From: an uncultured Microcoleaceae cyanobacterium
GTDB lineage: Bacteria; Cyanobacteriota; Cyanobacteriia; Cyanobacteriales; Microcoleaceae
Direction: 5' to 3'
DNA length: 9,105 nt
NCBI GenBank assembly: GCA_938083405.1
Contig: CALKCV010000048.1
Location: 1-9,105, forward strand
A program made the translations under genes and the position numbers. The notes under the pieces are model-generated. The model saw only the letters and a program-made list of their open reading frames with translations, was not told the DNA's origin and did no database searches. Every line of letters starts with the position of its first letter. Within the stretch, counting starts at the first letter, position 1. This document shows positions 1 through 6,395 of the stretch, one piece after another.

Positions 1-28
1 ATTGAAAGTTCAGATTCTTGAATTTTCG

Positions 29-69
29 GGTAATGGGTAATGCGTGGCTATTACCTATTACTTATTACC
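29..69. repeat. Degenerate heptamer repeats forming an imperfect hairpin at the 3' end of rfaE2
   Basis: Two runs of 7-bp-spaced units face each other. GGTAATG-type units lie at 29-41, and TTACCTA, TTACTTA and TTACC lie at 51-69. Bases 29-41 pair with 50-62 at 11 of 13 positions; the two exceptions are G.T pairs, so the fold is better in plus-strand RNA than in the minus-strand transcript of the neighbouring gene. The right run overlaps the last codons of the nucleotidyltransferase: its final Gly-Asn-Lys-stop is encoded inside the repeat. It is of the STRR type of cyanobacterial short tandem repeat. It could serve as a 3' hairpin, but there is no T-tract, so a terminator role is not supported. 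Confidence 0.55.
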
Positions 70-564
70 GAAGTCTTTTATTTGCAAAATATGGTTGATT
101 ATTGCAGTTGTAGAAGTGGGAAGCTCCACTTCGATTAAGGAAATTTTACCACCAATGGCTAGCACTGCCGGCGCTTCCGGCAAAGTTTCAATGGTGTAGT
201 CGCCACCTTTGACGTAGATATCCGGTTTGAGTTGGTTTATCAGAGATATAGCGGTAGTTTCGTCGAAAATTACTGCGGCGTCCACTGGTTTGAGGGCAGC
301 TAAAACTTCGGCCCTCTGTTCTTGGGGTATTATGGGTCTGGGTGGAAGTCCGGGTTGGGGTGGTTTGAGAGTTTGGACCGAGCGATCGCTATTTAAACCC
401 ACTACCAGCGATCGCCCCTGAGATTTAGCTGCTTGTAAATAACGGATATGGCCAGCGTGAAGCAGATCGAAACAGCCGTTAGTAAAAACGAGGGGTCTCC
501 AAAGAGTCTCTGATGCGGCGATCGCCTCTTGCAGTTCCGTCAAGCTTTGGGCATTTAAGATCAT
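58..564 (-). CDS. rfaE2: RfaE2/HldE-type nucleotidyltransferase (D-glycero-beta-D-manno-heptose 1-phosphate adenylyltransferase family)
   Basis: A 168-residue cytosolic protein of the cytidylyltransferase-like superfamily. Visible motifs are the nucleotide-binding TNGCFDLLHAGH (28-39, with HxGH at 36-39), NSD (58-60), KGGDY (119-123) and TSTT near the C-terminus (150-153). All match the C-terminal half of bifunctional HldE, which transfers AMP from ATP to heptose 1-phosphate to give ADP-heptose for lipopolysaccharide. The N-terminal sugar-kinase domain of HldE is absent, so this is the stand-alone adenylyltransferase type; a kinase partner would have to be elsewhere. The ATG at 562-564 is chosen because it gives the usual short N-terminus before the TNGCFD strand; no Shine-Dalgarno sequence is visible. 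It lies 80 bp downstream of the response regulator on the same strand, so co-transcription is possible. The sugar substrate in a cyanobacterium is uncertain. The family call is firm. Confidence 0.9.
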   Translation of the reverse strand: MILNAQSLTELQEAIAASETLWRPLVFTNGCFDLLHAGHIRYLQAAKSQGRSLVVGLNSDRSVQTLKPPQPGLPPRPIIPQEQRAEVLAALKPVDAAVIFDETTAISLINQLKPDIYVKGGDYTIETLPEAPAVLAIGGKISLIEVELPTSTTAIINHILQIKDFGNK

Positions 565-590
565 TTTTTATATTTTATCTCTATTTATCG

Positions 591-604
591 TAACGAGTAA
601 CGAG
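591..604. repeat. Two tandem TAACGAG heptamers
   Basis: TAACGAG occurs twice head to tail (591-597 and 598-604) in the 80-bp gap between the response regulator and rfaE2. It is short, but the 7-bp period matches the other intergenic repeats of this window. Confidence 0.45.
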
Positions 605-644
605 CAGTCATACTCTTATCCCCCCTGTCCCGCGAAGTCGTCCA

Positions 645-1322
645 TTATTCCGTAGGTTGTTTGTAGCCATTTTCAAAAGCAAAGCGAACCAGTTGGGAAC
701 GATTATCGAGACTTAGCTTTCCCAGGATATTGCTAAGATGGGTTTGGACGGTGCGGGGACTAACAAATAAGCGATCGCTTATTTGTTTATTAGTTAGACC
801 CTGAACCACTTCCCAAAAAACCCGTTCTTCAGCCGGAGTCAACGGCAAAGGATCTGGTTCTTCCGAAGAACTATTCTTCGCTGCATACTGTTCTTTGATT
901 TTTTTCATTTCCGAACTAATGCGACGGGAACGTTCTAACTGAGCTTCTATTTTCGCTACTAATTCTCTAACCTCAAAAGGTTTAATCAAATAATCATCCG
1001 CCCCCATAGAAAGACCTACTATCCGGTCATCTATATCTCCTTTACTAGACAAAAATATAAACGGCACCAACTGACCGACTCCACTCGCACGCAAAGATTT
1101 GCAAAACTCCAAACCATCCATTTCCGGCATCATTACATCAGAAACGATAACATCTGGTAGCTCTTCTTCGATCGTTGACAAAGCCTCTTCACCAGACGAA
1201 GCATCCCTGACTTGATATCCCTGGAATTCTAATTGTCGCTTCACAACCATACGCAAAATTCTTTCATCATCCACCACTAAAATTTTTGGGGATAATGGTT
1301 TTTTTTCTTCCTCTAGTGTCAC
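645..1322 (-). CDS. NarL/LuxR-type response regulator (REC + HTH)
   Basis: A 225-residue two-component response regulator. The receiver domain spans about residues 13-130: acidic pair D18-D19, phospho-acceptor D62 in SDVMMPEMDG, the Ser switch region FLSSKG (90-95), and conserved K114 in YLIKPF. A basic linker rich in Arg, Lys and Glu (131-155) joins it to a LuxR/GerE helix-turn-helix (about 161-218) with LTPAEERVFWEVVQGLTNKQI and the recognition helix SPRTVQTHLSNIL. All residues needed for phosphorylation are present, so it should be an active DNA-binding regulator. The start is GTG, supported by AGGAG ten bases upstream on the minus strand. No histidine kinase is adjacent, so the partner is unknown. 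It faces away from the HpsJ-family gene across a 771-bp gap, so it might act on that region; this is inference. The domain arrangement resembles cyanobacterial Rre1/Ycf29-type regulators, but I cannot assign orthology. Confidence 0.93.
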   Translation of the reverse strand: MTLEEEKKPLSPKILVVDDERILRMVVKRQLEFQGYQVRDASSGEEALSTIEEELPDVIVSDVMMPEMDGLEFCKSLRASGVGQLVPFIFLSSKGDIDDRIVGLSMGADDYLIKPFEVRELVAKIEAQLERSRRISSEMKKIKEQYAAKNSSSEEPDPLPLTPAEERVFWEVVQGLTNKQISDRLFVSPRTVQTHLSNILGKLSLDNRSQLVRFAFENGYKQPTE

Positions 1323-1332
1323 GATTTATTTT

Positions 1333-1337
1333 CTCCT
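1333..1337 (-). promoter_or_regulatory. Shine-Dalgarno AGGAG deciding the GTG start of the response regulator
   Basis: Read on the minus strand, AGGAG lies ten bases before the GTG at 1322. It is the clearest ribosome binding site in the window; most other starts here lack one. It supports the GTG start giving MTLEEE. Confidence 0.6.
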
Positions 1338-1367
1338 ACGATCTAGCAATAAAAATTATTTTCTCTA

Positions 1368-1377
1368 ATTAGCTAAT
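1368..1377. promoter_or_regulatory. Perfect palindrome ATTAGCTAAT upstream of the response regulator
   Basis: A 10-bp perfect dyad 45 bp upstream of the GTG start. NarL/LuxR-type regulators often bind dyads as dimers, so an autoregulatory operator is possible. In AT-rich DNA such a palindrome can also arise by chance, so this is only a candidate. Confidence 0.2.
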
Positions 1378-1472
1378 AAAAAACAACTTTTCGGAGCAAT
1401 TCCCCATAAAATATCGATTTATTTGGCCATTCGAGATACGCTCGTTTTTGTTTTTACCATAACTCGCTAATT

Positions 1473-1528
1473 GGTTTTAACCAGATATTGTTAATTTTTG
1501 CCCAAAAAATGTTAACTTTTGTTAATCC
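1473..1528. promoter_or_regulatory. Cluster of TTAAC/GTTAA motifs, possible operator array
   Basis: GGTTTTAACC (1473-1482) is followed by GTTAAT (1490), GTTAAC (1511) and GTTAAT (1521). The last three are spaced 21 and 10 bp, close to whole helical turns. The final pair loosely resembles the direct repeats bound by OmpR/PhoB-type regulators (TTAAC-rich PHO boxes in cyanobacteria), but the match is imperfect and the base composition favours such words. Which of the divergent genes it would control is not decidable. Confidence 0.2.
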
Positions 1529-1588
1529 AAAAATTAAAAAATGGTAAATCATTAAAGATTTATAGTAAAAACGTAATTAAGCTCTAAA

Positions 1589-1735
1589 AACAGCTTGTCC
1601 TAAGCAATACCTTTGCCTTTAGGGAAAAATGCATTAAAAAGTAGGTAGCGCCACGGAGACTCCACCCAACAAAAGGGTTGCACCGACGTTGGTACTGCTA
1701 ACAACACAAAGTTTTTTGAATTAGAGAAAGCTGTT
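1589..1735 (+). ncRNA. Candidate structured RNA or conserved non-coding island (low confidence)
   Basis: Within the AT-rich gap, bases 1641-1700 are about 57% GC by count, well above the flanks. AACAGCTT (1589-1596) and AAGCTGTT (1728-1735) are perfectly complementary and could close the region. Inside are ACCC/GGGT around an A-rich loop, the near-palindrome ACCGACGTTGGT (1682-1693), GTTG/CAAC, and a run of six T at 1712-1717. A second complementary pair, CTCTAA (1582-1587) with TTAGAG (1721-1726), would cross the first and so would be an alternative. I do not recognise a known cyanobacterial RNA (no Yfr1, Yfr2, 6S or glutamine-riboswitch signature). The strand is a guess from the position of the T-run. 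Confidence 0.2.
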
Positions 1736-1952
1736 ACCCGATAAACTACCATAAGAAACGTCTAACAATGAAAACTCACCCGTATTTCTCATAGTAATGA
1801 GGTGCATCATTTTCTATTTTTGAAGAATGTAATTTTTTTGAACCGTTAATGGTCAAGCGTTAAGATTTGTTGAGAAATACTTAAAGTGTACCTCAAGAAA
1901 CTAAGAAGTGCTATAAATGAGAGAGTCAAACTAAATGAGGATGTCAGTAGGA

Positions 1953-1981
1953 TTGTATCTCTACTCTGGCATAATTATAGA
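1953..1981 (+). promoter_or_regulatory. Weak candidate promoter for the HpsJ-family gene
   Basis: TTGTAT (1953-1958) and TATAGA (1976-1981) are separated by 17 bp and lie about 110 bp upstream of the ATG. Each hexamer keeps only part of the sigma-70 consensus. A second TATAAA (1912-1917) lacks a matching -35. If this gene is part of hormogonium-type control, an alternative sigma factor would be expected and this call would be wrong. Confidence 0.2.
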
Positions 1982-2093
1982 ATGGGTGCATCCTTGGGAG
2001 CAAAAGCGGTTGTCTGTCAAAGGCAGCAAGGTTTATAGAAAGCAATAGCGCCCAAAAGGAAAAAAGACAAAACATAGCTAAAACAACAAAAAT

Positions 2094-2930
2094 ATGACAG
2101 CAACTAACGTTCGTCAATCTTCTCAGATAGCAAGCATAACCTTGAAAGTGGCAGGGGGGGTAATGATCTTGTCCTCCCTACTGGACTTTATAGTATTGAC
2201 ATTTCCCGTACAGGTTGGCAACCCGGGATGGCTGATCGGCCTGGCAACTCAGTTAGTTGACCGGGGCATTATTCCAATGGTAGGAATAGCCCTGCTATTG
2301 GCAGGCTTTTGGATAGGCAGCGCTTCAGTGGGGCCGCAGGATAACCCCAAAAAAGTTCTGGACTTAAGACTATGGGCGCTTTTGCTGTCCTGTTTGTTGG
2401 GACTGATTTACCTGCTGTTGTTTCCCGTACATCTAAACAACGTTTATAGGGCCCAGAATCAAACCTTAGAGCAAATTAGCGAACAGGCAACGGAGGCAGA
2501 ACAGGAACTACAAAATAGGATCCAAAGCCCAGAGTTCCAAAATCGTCTCGAAGAACGAAAAGCCCAGCTAAAAGCTCAAATTACTAGCTTATTGCAAGAT
2601 GAAGAGAGGTTGCAAGAGGCGATCGACAACAACGAAGTTCCAGCATCAGTACAACAATTACTCGAAGAATCTAAAACCGATCCCGCAGCAATTGACAGAT
2701 TCCTAGACCAGCAAGCTCAAGCACTGCCGGAGCAGTTGCTAGGTCGAATTCGCTCTCGCAGGGAAGAGCTACAGGAAAATACTAGCACTAGAACTTTAAA
2801 ATCAAGCCTGCAGACCGGCATCAATAGTTTGCTCCTGGCCATTGGCTACGTCACCATCGGCGGGACGGGCTTAAAAAGCTTGGGCATTGGCGGCAGCAAA
2901 GGTCGCCGTCGTCCCACCGCCCCTCGTTAA
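2094..2930 (+). CDS. HpsJ-family membrane protein (hormogonium polysaccharide-associated)
   Basis: A 278-residue integral membrane protein. Hydrophobic segments lie at about 16-37, 58-75 and 91-110. A long, highly charged Gln/Glu/Arg-rich helical region (about 118-228) with coiled-coil character follows, then a last hydrophobic stretch (about 240-260) and a basic tail (SKGRRRPTAPR). The signatures ATQLVDRGIIPMVGIALLLAGFWIG and LLFPVHLNNVYRAQNQTLEQI are those I associate with cyanobacterial HpsJ, named from the hps locus needed for hormogonium polysaccharide and gliding motility. The biochemical role of HpsJ is not established. The ATG at 2094 places the first membrane segment at the usual distance; no good ribosome binding site is seen. 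A glycosyltransferase gene follows on the same strand after 321 bp. Whether this is the true hps-locus member or a paralogue cannot be told, because the other hps genes are not in the window. Confidence 0.68.
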   Translation: MTATNVRQSSQIASITLKVAGGVMILSSLLDFIVLTFPVQVGNPGWLIGLATQLVDRGIIPMVGIALLLAGFWIGSASVGPQDNPKKVLDLRLWALLLSCLLGLIYLLLFPVHLNNVYRAQNQTLEQISEQATEAEQELQNRIQSPEFQNRLEERKAQLKAQITSLLQDEERLQEAIDNNEVPASVQQLLEESKTDPAAIDRFLDQQAQALPEQLLGRIRSRREELQENTSTRTLKSSLQTGINSLLLAIGYVTIGGTGLKSLGIGGSKGRRRPTAPR

Positions 2931-2967
2931 GCTAGCCAATAGTAACGGGTCCATCTCAAGAATGAAG

Positions 2968-2992
2968 AAAGCCCGCGAATTAAACGCTTTTT
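2968..2992 (+). terminator. Weak terminator candidate after the HpsJ-family gene
   Basis: AAAGC (2968-2972) can pair with GCTTT (2986-2990) around a 13-nt loop, and a run of five T (2988-2992) overlaps and follows the right arm. GCG/CGC inside offers a competing short stem. It starts 37 bp after the stop codon. The stem is short, so confidence is low. Confidence 0.25.
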
Positions 2993-2999
2993 GTTAGCG

Positions 3000-3045
3000 G
3001 TCAGTTGTTAGTGGTTAGTTGGACGACTAACCACTAACAACTGAC
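3000..3045. repeat. Perfect 20-bp inverted repeat built from heptamers
   Basis: The arm at 3000-3019 is exactly complementary to 3026-3045, with a 6-nt spacer TGGACG. Each arm is itself made of 7-bp units (TTGTTAG, TGGTTAG, and their complements ACTAACC, ACTAACA). The hairpin would be very stable in DNA or RNA. There is no T-tract, so it is not a classic intrinsic terminator. Similar heptameric palindromes are common between genes in filamentous cyanobacteria. It separates the HpsJ-family gene from the glycosyltransferase leader. Confidence 0.9.
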
Positions 3046-3155
3046 AAAGATCGTTGAAATATTGGTTTTTTTACAAATATGAGATGCTCCCATAGTAACT
3101 TTTTCCAGAGGCCAGGAAGCGCGAAAGTAAAGAAGGTCTCTCAAGGGAAAGAACG

Positions 3156-3251
3156 GGACGAGGGAAGAGGAGGGCCAACGAAAGGGCGATCTGTATCCTC
3201 ATATTTTCCTCGTCCAAGTTTTCCTAAACATTGCTTTAATAAAAACTTGGA
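3156..3251 (+). promoter_or_regulatory. Structured leader with overlapping hairpins abutting the glycosyltransferase start codon
   Basis: Two inverted repeats are visible. GGACGAGG (3156-3163) pairs with CCTCGTCC (3208-3215), and inside it GAGGA (3167-3171) pairs with TCCTC (3196-3200). TCCAAGTTTT (3213-3222) pairs perfectly over 10 bp with AAAACTTGGA (3242-3251), leaving a 19-nt loop; its right arm ends on the base before the ATG at 3252. Bases 3213-3215 belong to both, so the full stems cannot coexist. No Shine-Dalgarno sequence lies outside the hairpin. This suggests, but does not prove, control of translation initiation by alternative folding. Confidence 0.4.
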
Positions 3252-4151
3252 ATGTTCTCAATCTATATTCTGACCTACAACGAAGAGATAGATATCGCAG
3301 CCTGCATAGAGTCTGCAATGCTGTCCGACGAGGTTATTGTGGTGGACTCTTTCAGTAGCGATCGCACCATAGAAATAGCCAAACAATATCCCGTGCAAAT
3401 AGTCCAGCATGAATTTGAAAGCCACGGAAAACAGCGAACCTGGATGCTAAGAGAAATCCCCACCAAACACGAATGGGTTTACATCCTCGAAGCTGACGAA
3501 AGAATGACCCCGGAACTATTTAACGAATGTCTGGAGGCCATCAAAAGTACCGAGTACGTCGGCTATTTTGCGGCCGAACGGGTGATGTTTCTGGGCCAAT
3601 GGATCCGTCGCAGCACCCAATATCCCCGCTATCAAATGCGACTCTTTCGCAAAGATAAAGTCTGGTTCGACGACTACGGCCACACGGAAAGGGAGGTTTG
3701 CGATGGTCCGACCGATTTTTTAAAGGAAACTTATCCCCACTACACCAATAGCAAAGGAATTTCGCGCTGGATCGATAAACACAACCGTTATTCTACGGAC
3801 GAAGCGGCAGAAACCCTGCGCCAACTTAGGGAGGGAAGCATAAACTGGAAAGATTTGTTTTTTGGCAAAACTGAGGTAGAGAGACGCCATGCCCTCAAAG
3901 ACCTGTCTCTTCGCTTGCCTTTGAGACCAATAATCCGCTTCTTCTATATGTATTTTCTCCTCGGTGGCATTTTAGATGGCCGAGCGGGATTGAGTTGGTG
4001 CGTGTTGCAAGCTTTCTACGAATATCTCATACTAATTAAAGTTTGGGAAATGAAGAATCTGCCCGGGCCTGGATTAAGCTCAACTGCAAATTCTCCTTCC
4101 TCTAGCGATATGCTAGACAAGGAGGATGAGGAAAAAGCAATTACCAATTAG
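3252..4151 (+). CDS. Family 2 glycosyltransferase, WaaE/KdtX-like
   Basis: A 299-residue GT-A fold glycosyltransferase. It opens with the nucleotide-sugar-binding strand SIYILTYNEEIDIAACIES (3-21) and VIVVDSFSSDRT (28-39). GKQRTW (59-64) and the DxD-like metal site LEADER (79-84) follow, then YQMRLFRKDKVWF (127-139), a motif typical of the lipopolysaccharide-core WaaE/KdtX group. Residues 224-265 are hydrophobic and aromatic and may bind the membrane face. The last ~30 residues are polar, Ser- and acid-rich, and probably disordered. It probably adds a sugar to a lipid-linked or lipopolysaccharide acceptor at the cytoplasmic membrane; donor and acceptor cannot be predicted. The start is fixed: an in-frame TAA at 3240-3242 leaves the ATG at 3252 as the first possible start. 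It follows the HpsJ-family gene and precedes dxs by 106 bp, all on one strand. Confidence 0.88.
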   Translation: MFSIYILTYNEEIDIAACIESAMLSDEVIVVDSFSSDRTIEIAKQYPVQIVQHEFESHGKQRTWMLREIPTKHEWVYILEADERMTPELFNECLEAIKSTEYVGYFAAERVMFLGQWIRRSTQYPRYQMRLFRKDKVWFDDYGHTEREVCDGPTDFLKETYPHYTNSKGISRWIDKHNRYSTDEAAETLRQLREGSINWKDLFFGKTEVERRHALKDLSLRLPLRPIIRFFYMYFLLGGILDGRAGLSWCVLQAFYEYLILIKVWEMKNLPGPGLSSTANSPSSSDMLDKEDEEKAITN

Positions 4152-4160
4152 CCGCCAGTT

Positions 4161-4180
4161 CCCCATTCCCCATTCCCCAT
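4161..4180. repeat. CCCCATT heptamer tandem repeat (STRR type)
   Basis: CCCCATT occurs 2.9 times in tandem between the glycosyltransferase stop and the dxs start. It matches the CCCCA-type short tandemly repeated sequences known from filamentous cyanobacteria. The dxs reading frame stays open through it, which lengthens the apparent ORF but does not make it coding. Confidence 0.8.
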
Positions 4181-4257
4181 CGAGCGTTCCTCACTCATAT
4201 CTCCTAATTTCCAATGACTTATTAGAAAATTCAACCAAACAAAACGAGCGATCGACT

Positions 4258-6165
4258 ATGGATTTAAGCAAACTTACTCATCCAAATCAGCTACGGGGTC
4301 TTTCCATACATCAATTAGAAGATGTTGCCCGACAGATCCGAAAAAAACATTTAGACACGGTAGCAGCAACAGGAGGCCATCTGGGCCCTGGATTGGGTGT
4401 AGTAGAACTAACCTTGGGACTCTACCAAACTTTAGATTTAGACCGCGACAAAGTAATCTGGGATGTGGGCCACCAAGCCTATCCCCATAAATTAATTACA
4501 GGTCGCTACCAAAATTTCCACACCTTGCGTCAAAAAGACGGGGTGGCAGGTTATCTCAAACGCGGCGAAAGCAAATTCGATTGCTTCGGGGCTGGTCACG
4601 CTTCTACTAGCATCTCTGCGGCCTTGGGCATGGCCGTTGCCCGGGATTTAAAAGGGGAAAATTTTAAAACAGTGGCCGTTATTGGCGACGGAGCCCTCAC
4701 AGGCGGCATGGCTTTGGAAGCAATTAACCATGCAGGTCATTTGCCGAAAACTAACCTGTTAGTGGTTCTCAACGATAACGAGATGTCGATTTCTCACAAC
4801 GTTGGGGCAATTTCGCGCTATCTCAATAAGATGCGCCTGAGCCCTCCGATGCGTTTCCTCAGCGATAATTTAGAGGAACAGTTGAAACATCTTCCTTTCG
4901 TCGGCGATGCCCTCGCCCCAGAAGTGGAACGACTCGAAGAAGGGATGAAACGTCTGGCTATGTCTAAGGTCGGAGCTATTATTGAGGAGTTGGGCTTTAC
5001 CTACATGGGGCCGGTGGACGGACATAATTTGGAAGAGTTAATTACTACTTTCAAACAAGCTCATCGGATGGAAGGGCCGGTTTTGGTTCATGTGGCAACC
5101 TTAAAGGGGAAAGGATACGCGATCGCCGAAACGGATAAGGTAGGCTATCACGCCCAAAGCCCCTTTAACCTGGAGACCGGCAAGGCTATCCCCGCAAGCT
5201 CGCCGAAGCCCCCGAGTTATTCGAAAGTATTCGCTCACACTCTGGTGAAGCTAGCGGAAAATAATCCGAAAATAGTGGGCATCACTGCGGCTATGGCAAC
5301 GGGCACCGGCTTGGACAAGCTTCAGGCGAAATTGCCGAAACAATATATCGATACGGGCATCGCCGAACAACACGCGGTTACTCTGGCGGCCGGTTTGGCT
5401 TGCGAGGGAATGCGTCCGGTGGTGGCTATCTATTCGACTTTCCTGCAGCGGGGCTTCGACCAAATTATTCACGATGTCTGCATCCAAAAGCAGCCGGTGT
5501 TTTTCTGTCTGGATCGCGCGGGCATTGTCGGTGCGGACGGCCCCACTCATCAGGGTATGTACGACATTGCTTATCTGCGCTGCATTCCTAATATGACGAT
5601 TATGGCGCCGAAAGATGAGGGCGAGTTGCAGCGGATGGTGGTTACTGGTATTAACTACACTGAGGGGGCGATCGCCATGCGCTATCCTCGGGGCAGCGGT
5701 TACGGCGTACCTTTGATGGAGGACGGCTGGGAACCGCTGGAAATTGGCAAGGGGGAAATTCTCCGCAACGGCGACGACCTCTTGATTTTGGGCTACGGTT
5801 CGATGGTTAACCCTGCCATGCAAACTGCGGAAATTCTCGGCGAACACGGCATCGAGGCAACGGTGGTAAATGCTCGTTTTGTTAAGCCGTTGGATACGGA
5901 GTTGATTTTGCCTCTGGCGCGGCGCATCGGACGAGTGGTGACGATGGAGGAAGGTTGCGTTATGGGCGGTTTCGGTTCGGCAGTGCTGGAGGCGCTGATG
6001 GATAACGAAGTTATGGTGCCGGTGAAGCGCTTTGGGGTTCCCGATAAGCTGGTGGATCATGCCACGCCAGATCAGTCAAAAGCCGATTTAGGTTTGACTC
6101 CCGCGCAGATGGCGGAAGGAATTTTGACGTCTTTTATTTCTAAGCGATCGCCTGTTACCGTGTAG
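4258..6165 (+). CDS. dxs: 1-deoxy-D-xylulose-5-phosphate synthase
   Basis: A 635-residue cytosolic thiamine-diphosphate enzyme that condenses pyruvate and glyceraldehyde 3-phosphate to 1-deoxy-D-xylulose 5-phosphate. This is the first step of the MEP pathway, feeding carotenoids, chlorophyll phytol and quinones. Visible elements are TGGHLGPGLGVVELT (H41), GHQAYPHKLITGR (H72), the ThDP/Mg site GDGALTGGMALEAINHAG (143-160) with N172 of LNDN, the catalytic Glu of DTGIAEQH (E370), DRAGIVGADGPTHQG (419-433), YPRG (476-479), and the C-terminal transketolase domain with EEGCVMGGFGSA (564-575). The length is normal and no key residue is missing. The frame is open back to an ATG at 4126, but that one sits directly against AAGGAGG with no spacer inside the upstream gene and would translate the CCCCATT repeat. 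The ATG at 4258 gives the family-typical MDLSKLTHPNQL start. Three HIP1 octamers lie within it. Confidence 0.97.
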   Translation: MDLSKLTHPNQLRGLSIHQLEDVARQIRKKHLDTVAATGGHLGPGLGVVELTLGLYQTLDLDRDKVIWDVGHQAYPHKLITGRYQNFHTLRQKDGVAGYLKRGESKFDCFGAGHASTSISAALGMAVARDLKGENFKTVAVIGDGALTGGMALEAINHAGHLPKTNLLVVLNDNEMSISHNVGAISRYLNKMRLSPPMRFLSDNLEEQLKHLPFVGDALAPEVERLEEGMKRLAMSKVGAIIEELGFTYMGPVDGHNLEELITTFKQAHRMEGPVLVHVATLKGKGYAIAETDKVGYHAQSPFNLETGKAIPASSPKPPSYSKVFAHTLVKLAENNPKIVGITAAMATGTGLDKLQAKLPKQYIDTGIAEQHAVTLAAGLACEGMRPVVAIYSTFLQRGFDQIIHDVCIQKQPVFFCLDRAGIVGADGPTHQGMYDIAYLRCIPNMTIMAPKDEGELQRMVVTGINYTEGAIAMRYPRGSGYGVPLMEDGWEPLEIGKGEILRNGDDLLILGYGSMVNPAMQTAEILGEHGIEATVVNARFVKPLDTELILPLARRIGRVVTMEEGCVMGGFGSAVLEALMDNEVMVPVKRFGVPDKLVDHATPDQSKADLGLTPAQMAEGILTSFISKRSPVTV

Positions 6166-6238
6166 TTAGCCCGTAGGGCGCGCGGTCGGCACCTTACAAT
6201 TTTCTTAAACGAACCAGTGGGATATTCACGGTCCGCCC

Positions 6239-6272
6239 AGAAACCCGGTATGCATGAAAAAACCGGGTTTCT
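6239..6272. terminator. Hairpin AGAAACCCGGT/ACCGGGTTTCT after dxs
   Basis: A perfect 11-bp inverted repeat (6239-6249 with 6262-6272) around a 12-nt A-rich loop lies 73 bp after the dxs stop and 123 bp before the oxidoreductase. GAAACCCGG...CCGGGTTTC hairpins are widely dispersed between genes in cyanobacteria. No U-rich tail follows, so termination is plausible but not assured. The rest of the 6166-6395 gap holds a small GCCC/GGGC dyad straight after the stop (6169-6179) and nothing else I can name. Confidence 0.55.
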
Positions 6273-6395
6273 TAATCAATACCAACGCCTGCGGAGCCCG
6301 ACCTACGAATGGTATTTTTCCTAAAATGGCGAAGGTATTGTTAATTCCAAATACTTTCTCGTTGCTAACAAACCAACATTTATAATTAATAGTTG

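Larger units (their letters stand above)
1323..2093. other. Divergent intergenic region between the response regulator and the HpsJ-family gene
   Basis: This 771-bp stretch holds no convincing gene on either strand. It is mostly AT-rich. From left to right it contains the response-regulator leader with a perfect 10-bp palindrome ATTAGCTAAT (1368-1377), a cluster of TTAA-centred motifs (1473-1528), a GC-richer structured island (about 1589-1735), and a presumed leader of the HpsJ-family gene with a weak promoter candidate. A gap this long between divergent genes is large for a bacterium and suggests non-coding content. Confidence 0.6.

Noticed and set aside
227..421. 64-codon plus-strand frame inside rfaE2
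   Set aside because: Antisense to a well supported gene, with no recognisable motif.
1323..2093. Known riboswitch or 6S/Yfr-type RNA in the divergent gap
   Set aside because: No cobalamin, glutamine, TPP, Yfr1 or Yfr2 signature could be matched by eye; it is kept only as a low-confidence structured island.
3079..3273. 64-codon plus-strand frame before the glycosyltransferase
   Set aside because: It overlaps the glycosyltransferase start in another frame, has a low-complexity charged composition and no domain. The DNA is better explained as a structured leader.
4126..4257. 44-codon N-terminal extension of dxs
   Set aside because: It overlaps the end of the glycosyltransferase, would translate the CCCCATT repeat into a PIPHSPSS-like peptide, and its ATG has no spacer after AAGGAGG. 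The family starts at the MDLSKLTHPNQL methionine.
5251..6060. Long minus-strand open frame inside dxs (269 codons)
   Set aside because: It is the antisense shadow of a clear DXS gene with every family motif. Its translation is His-, Arg- and Asn-rich with no recognisable domain.
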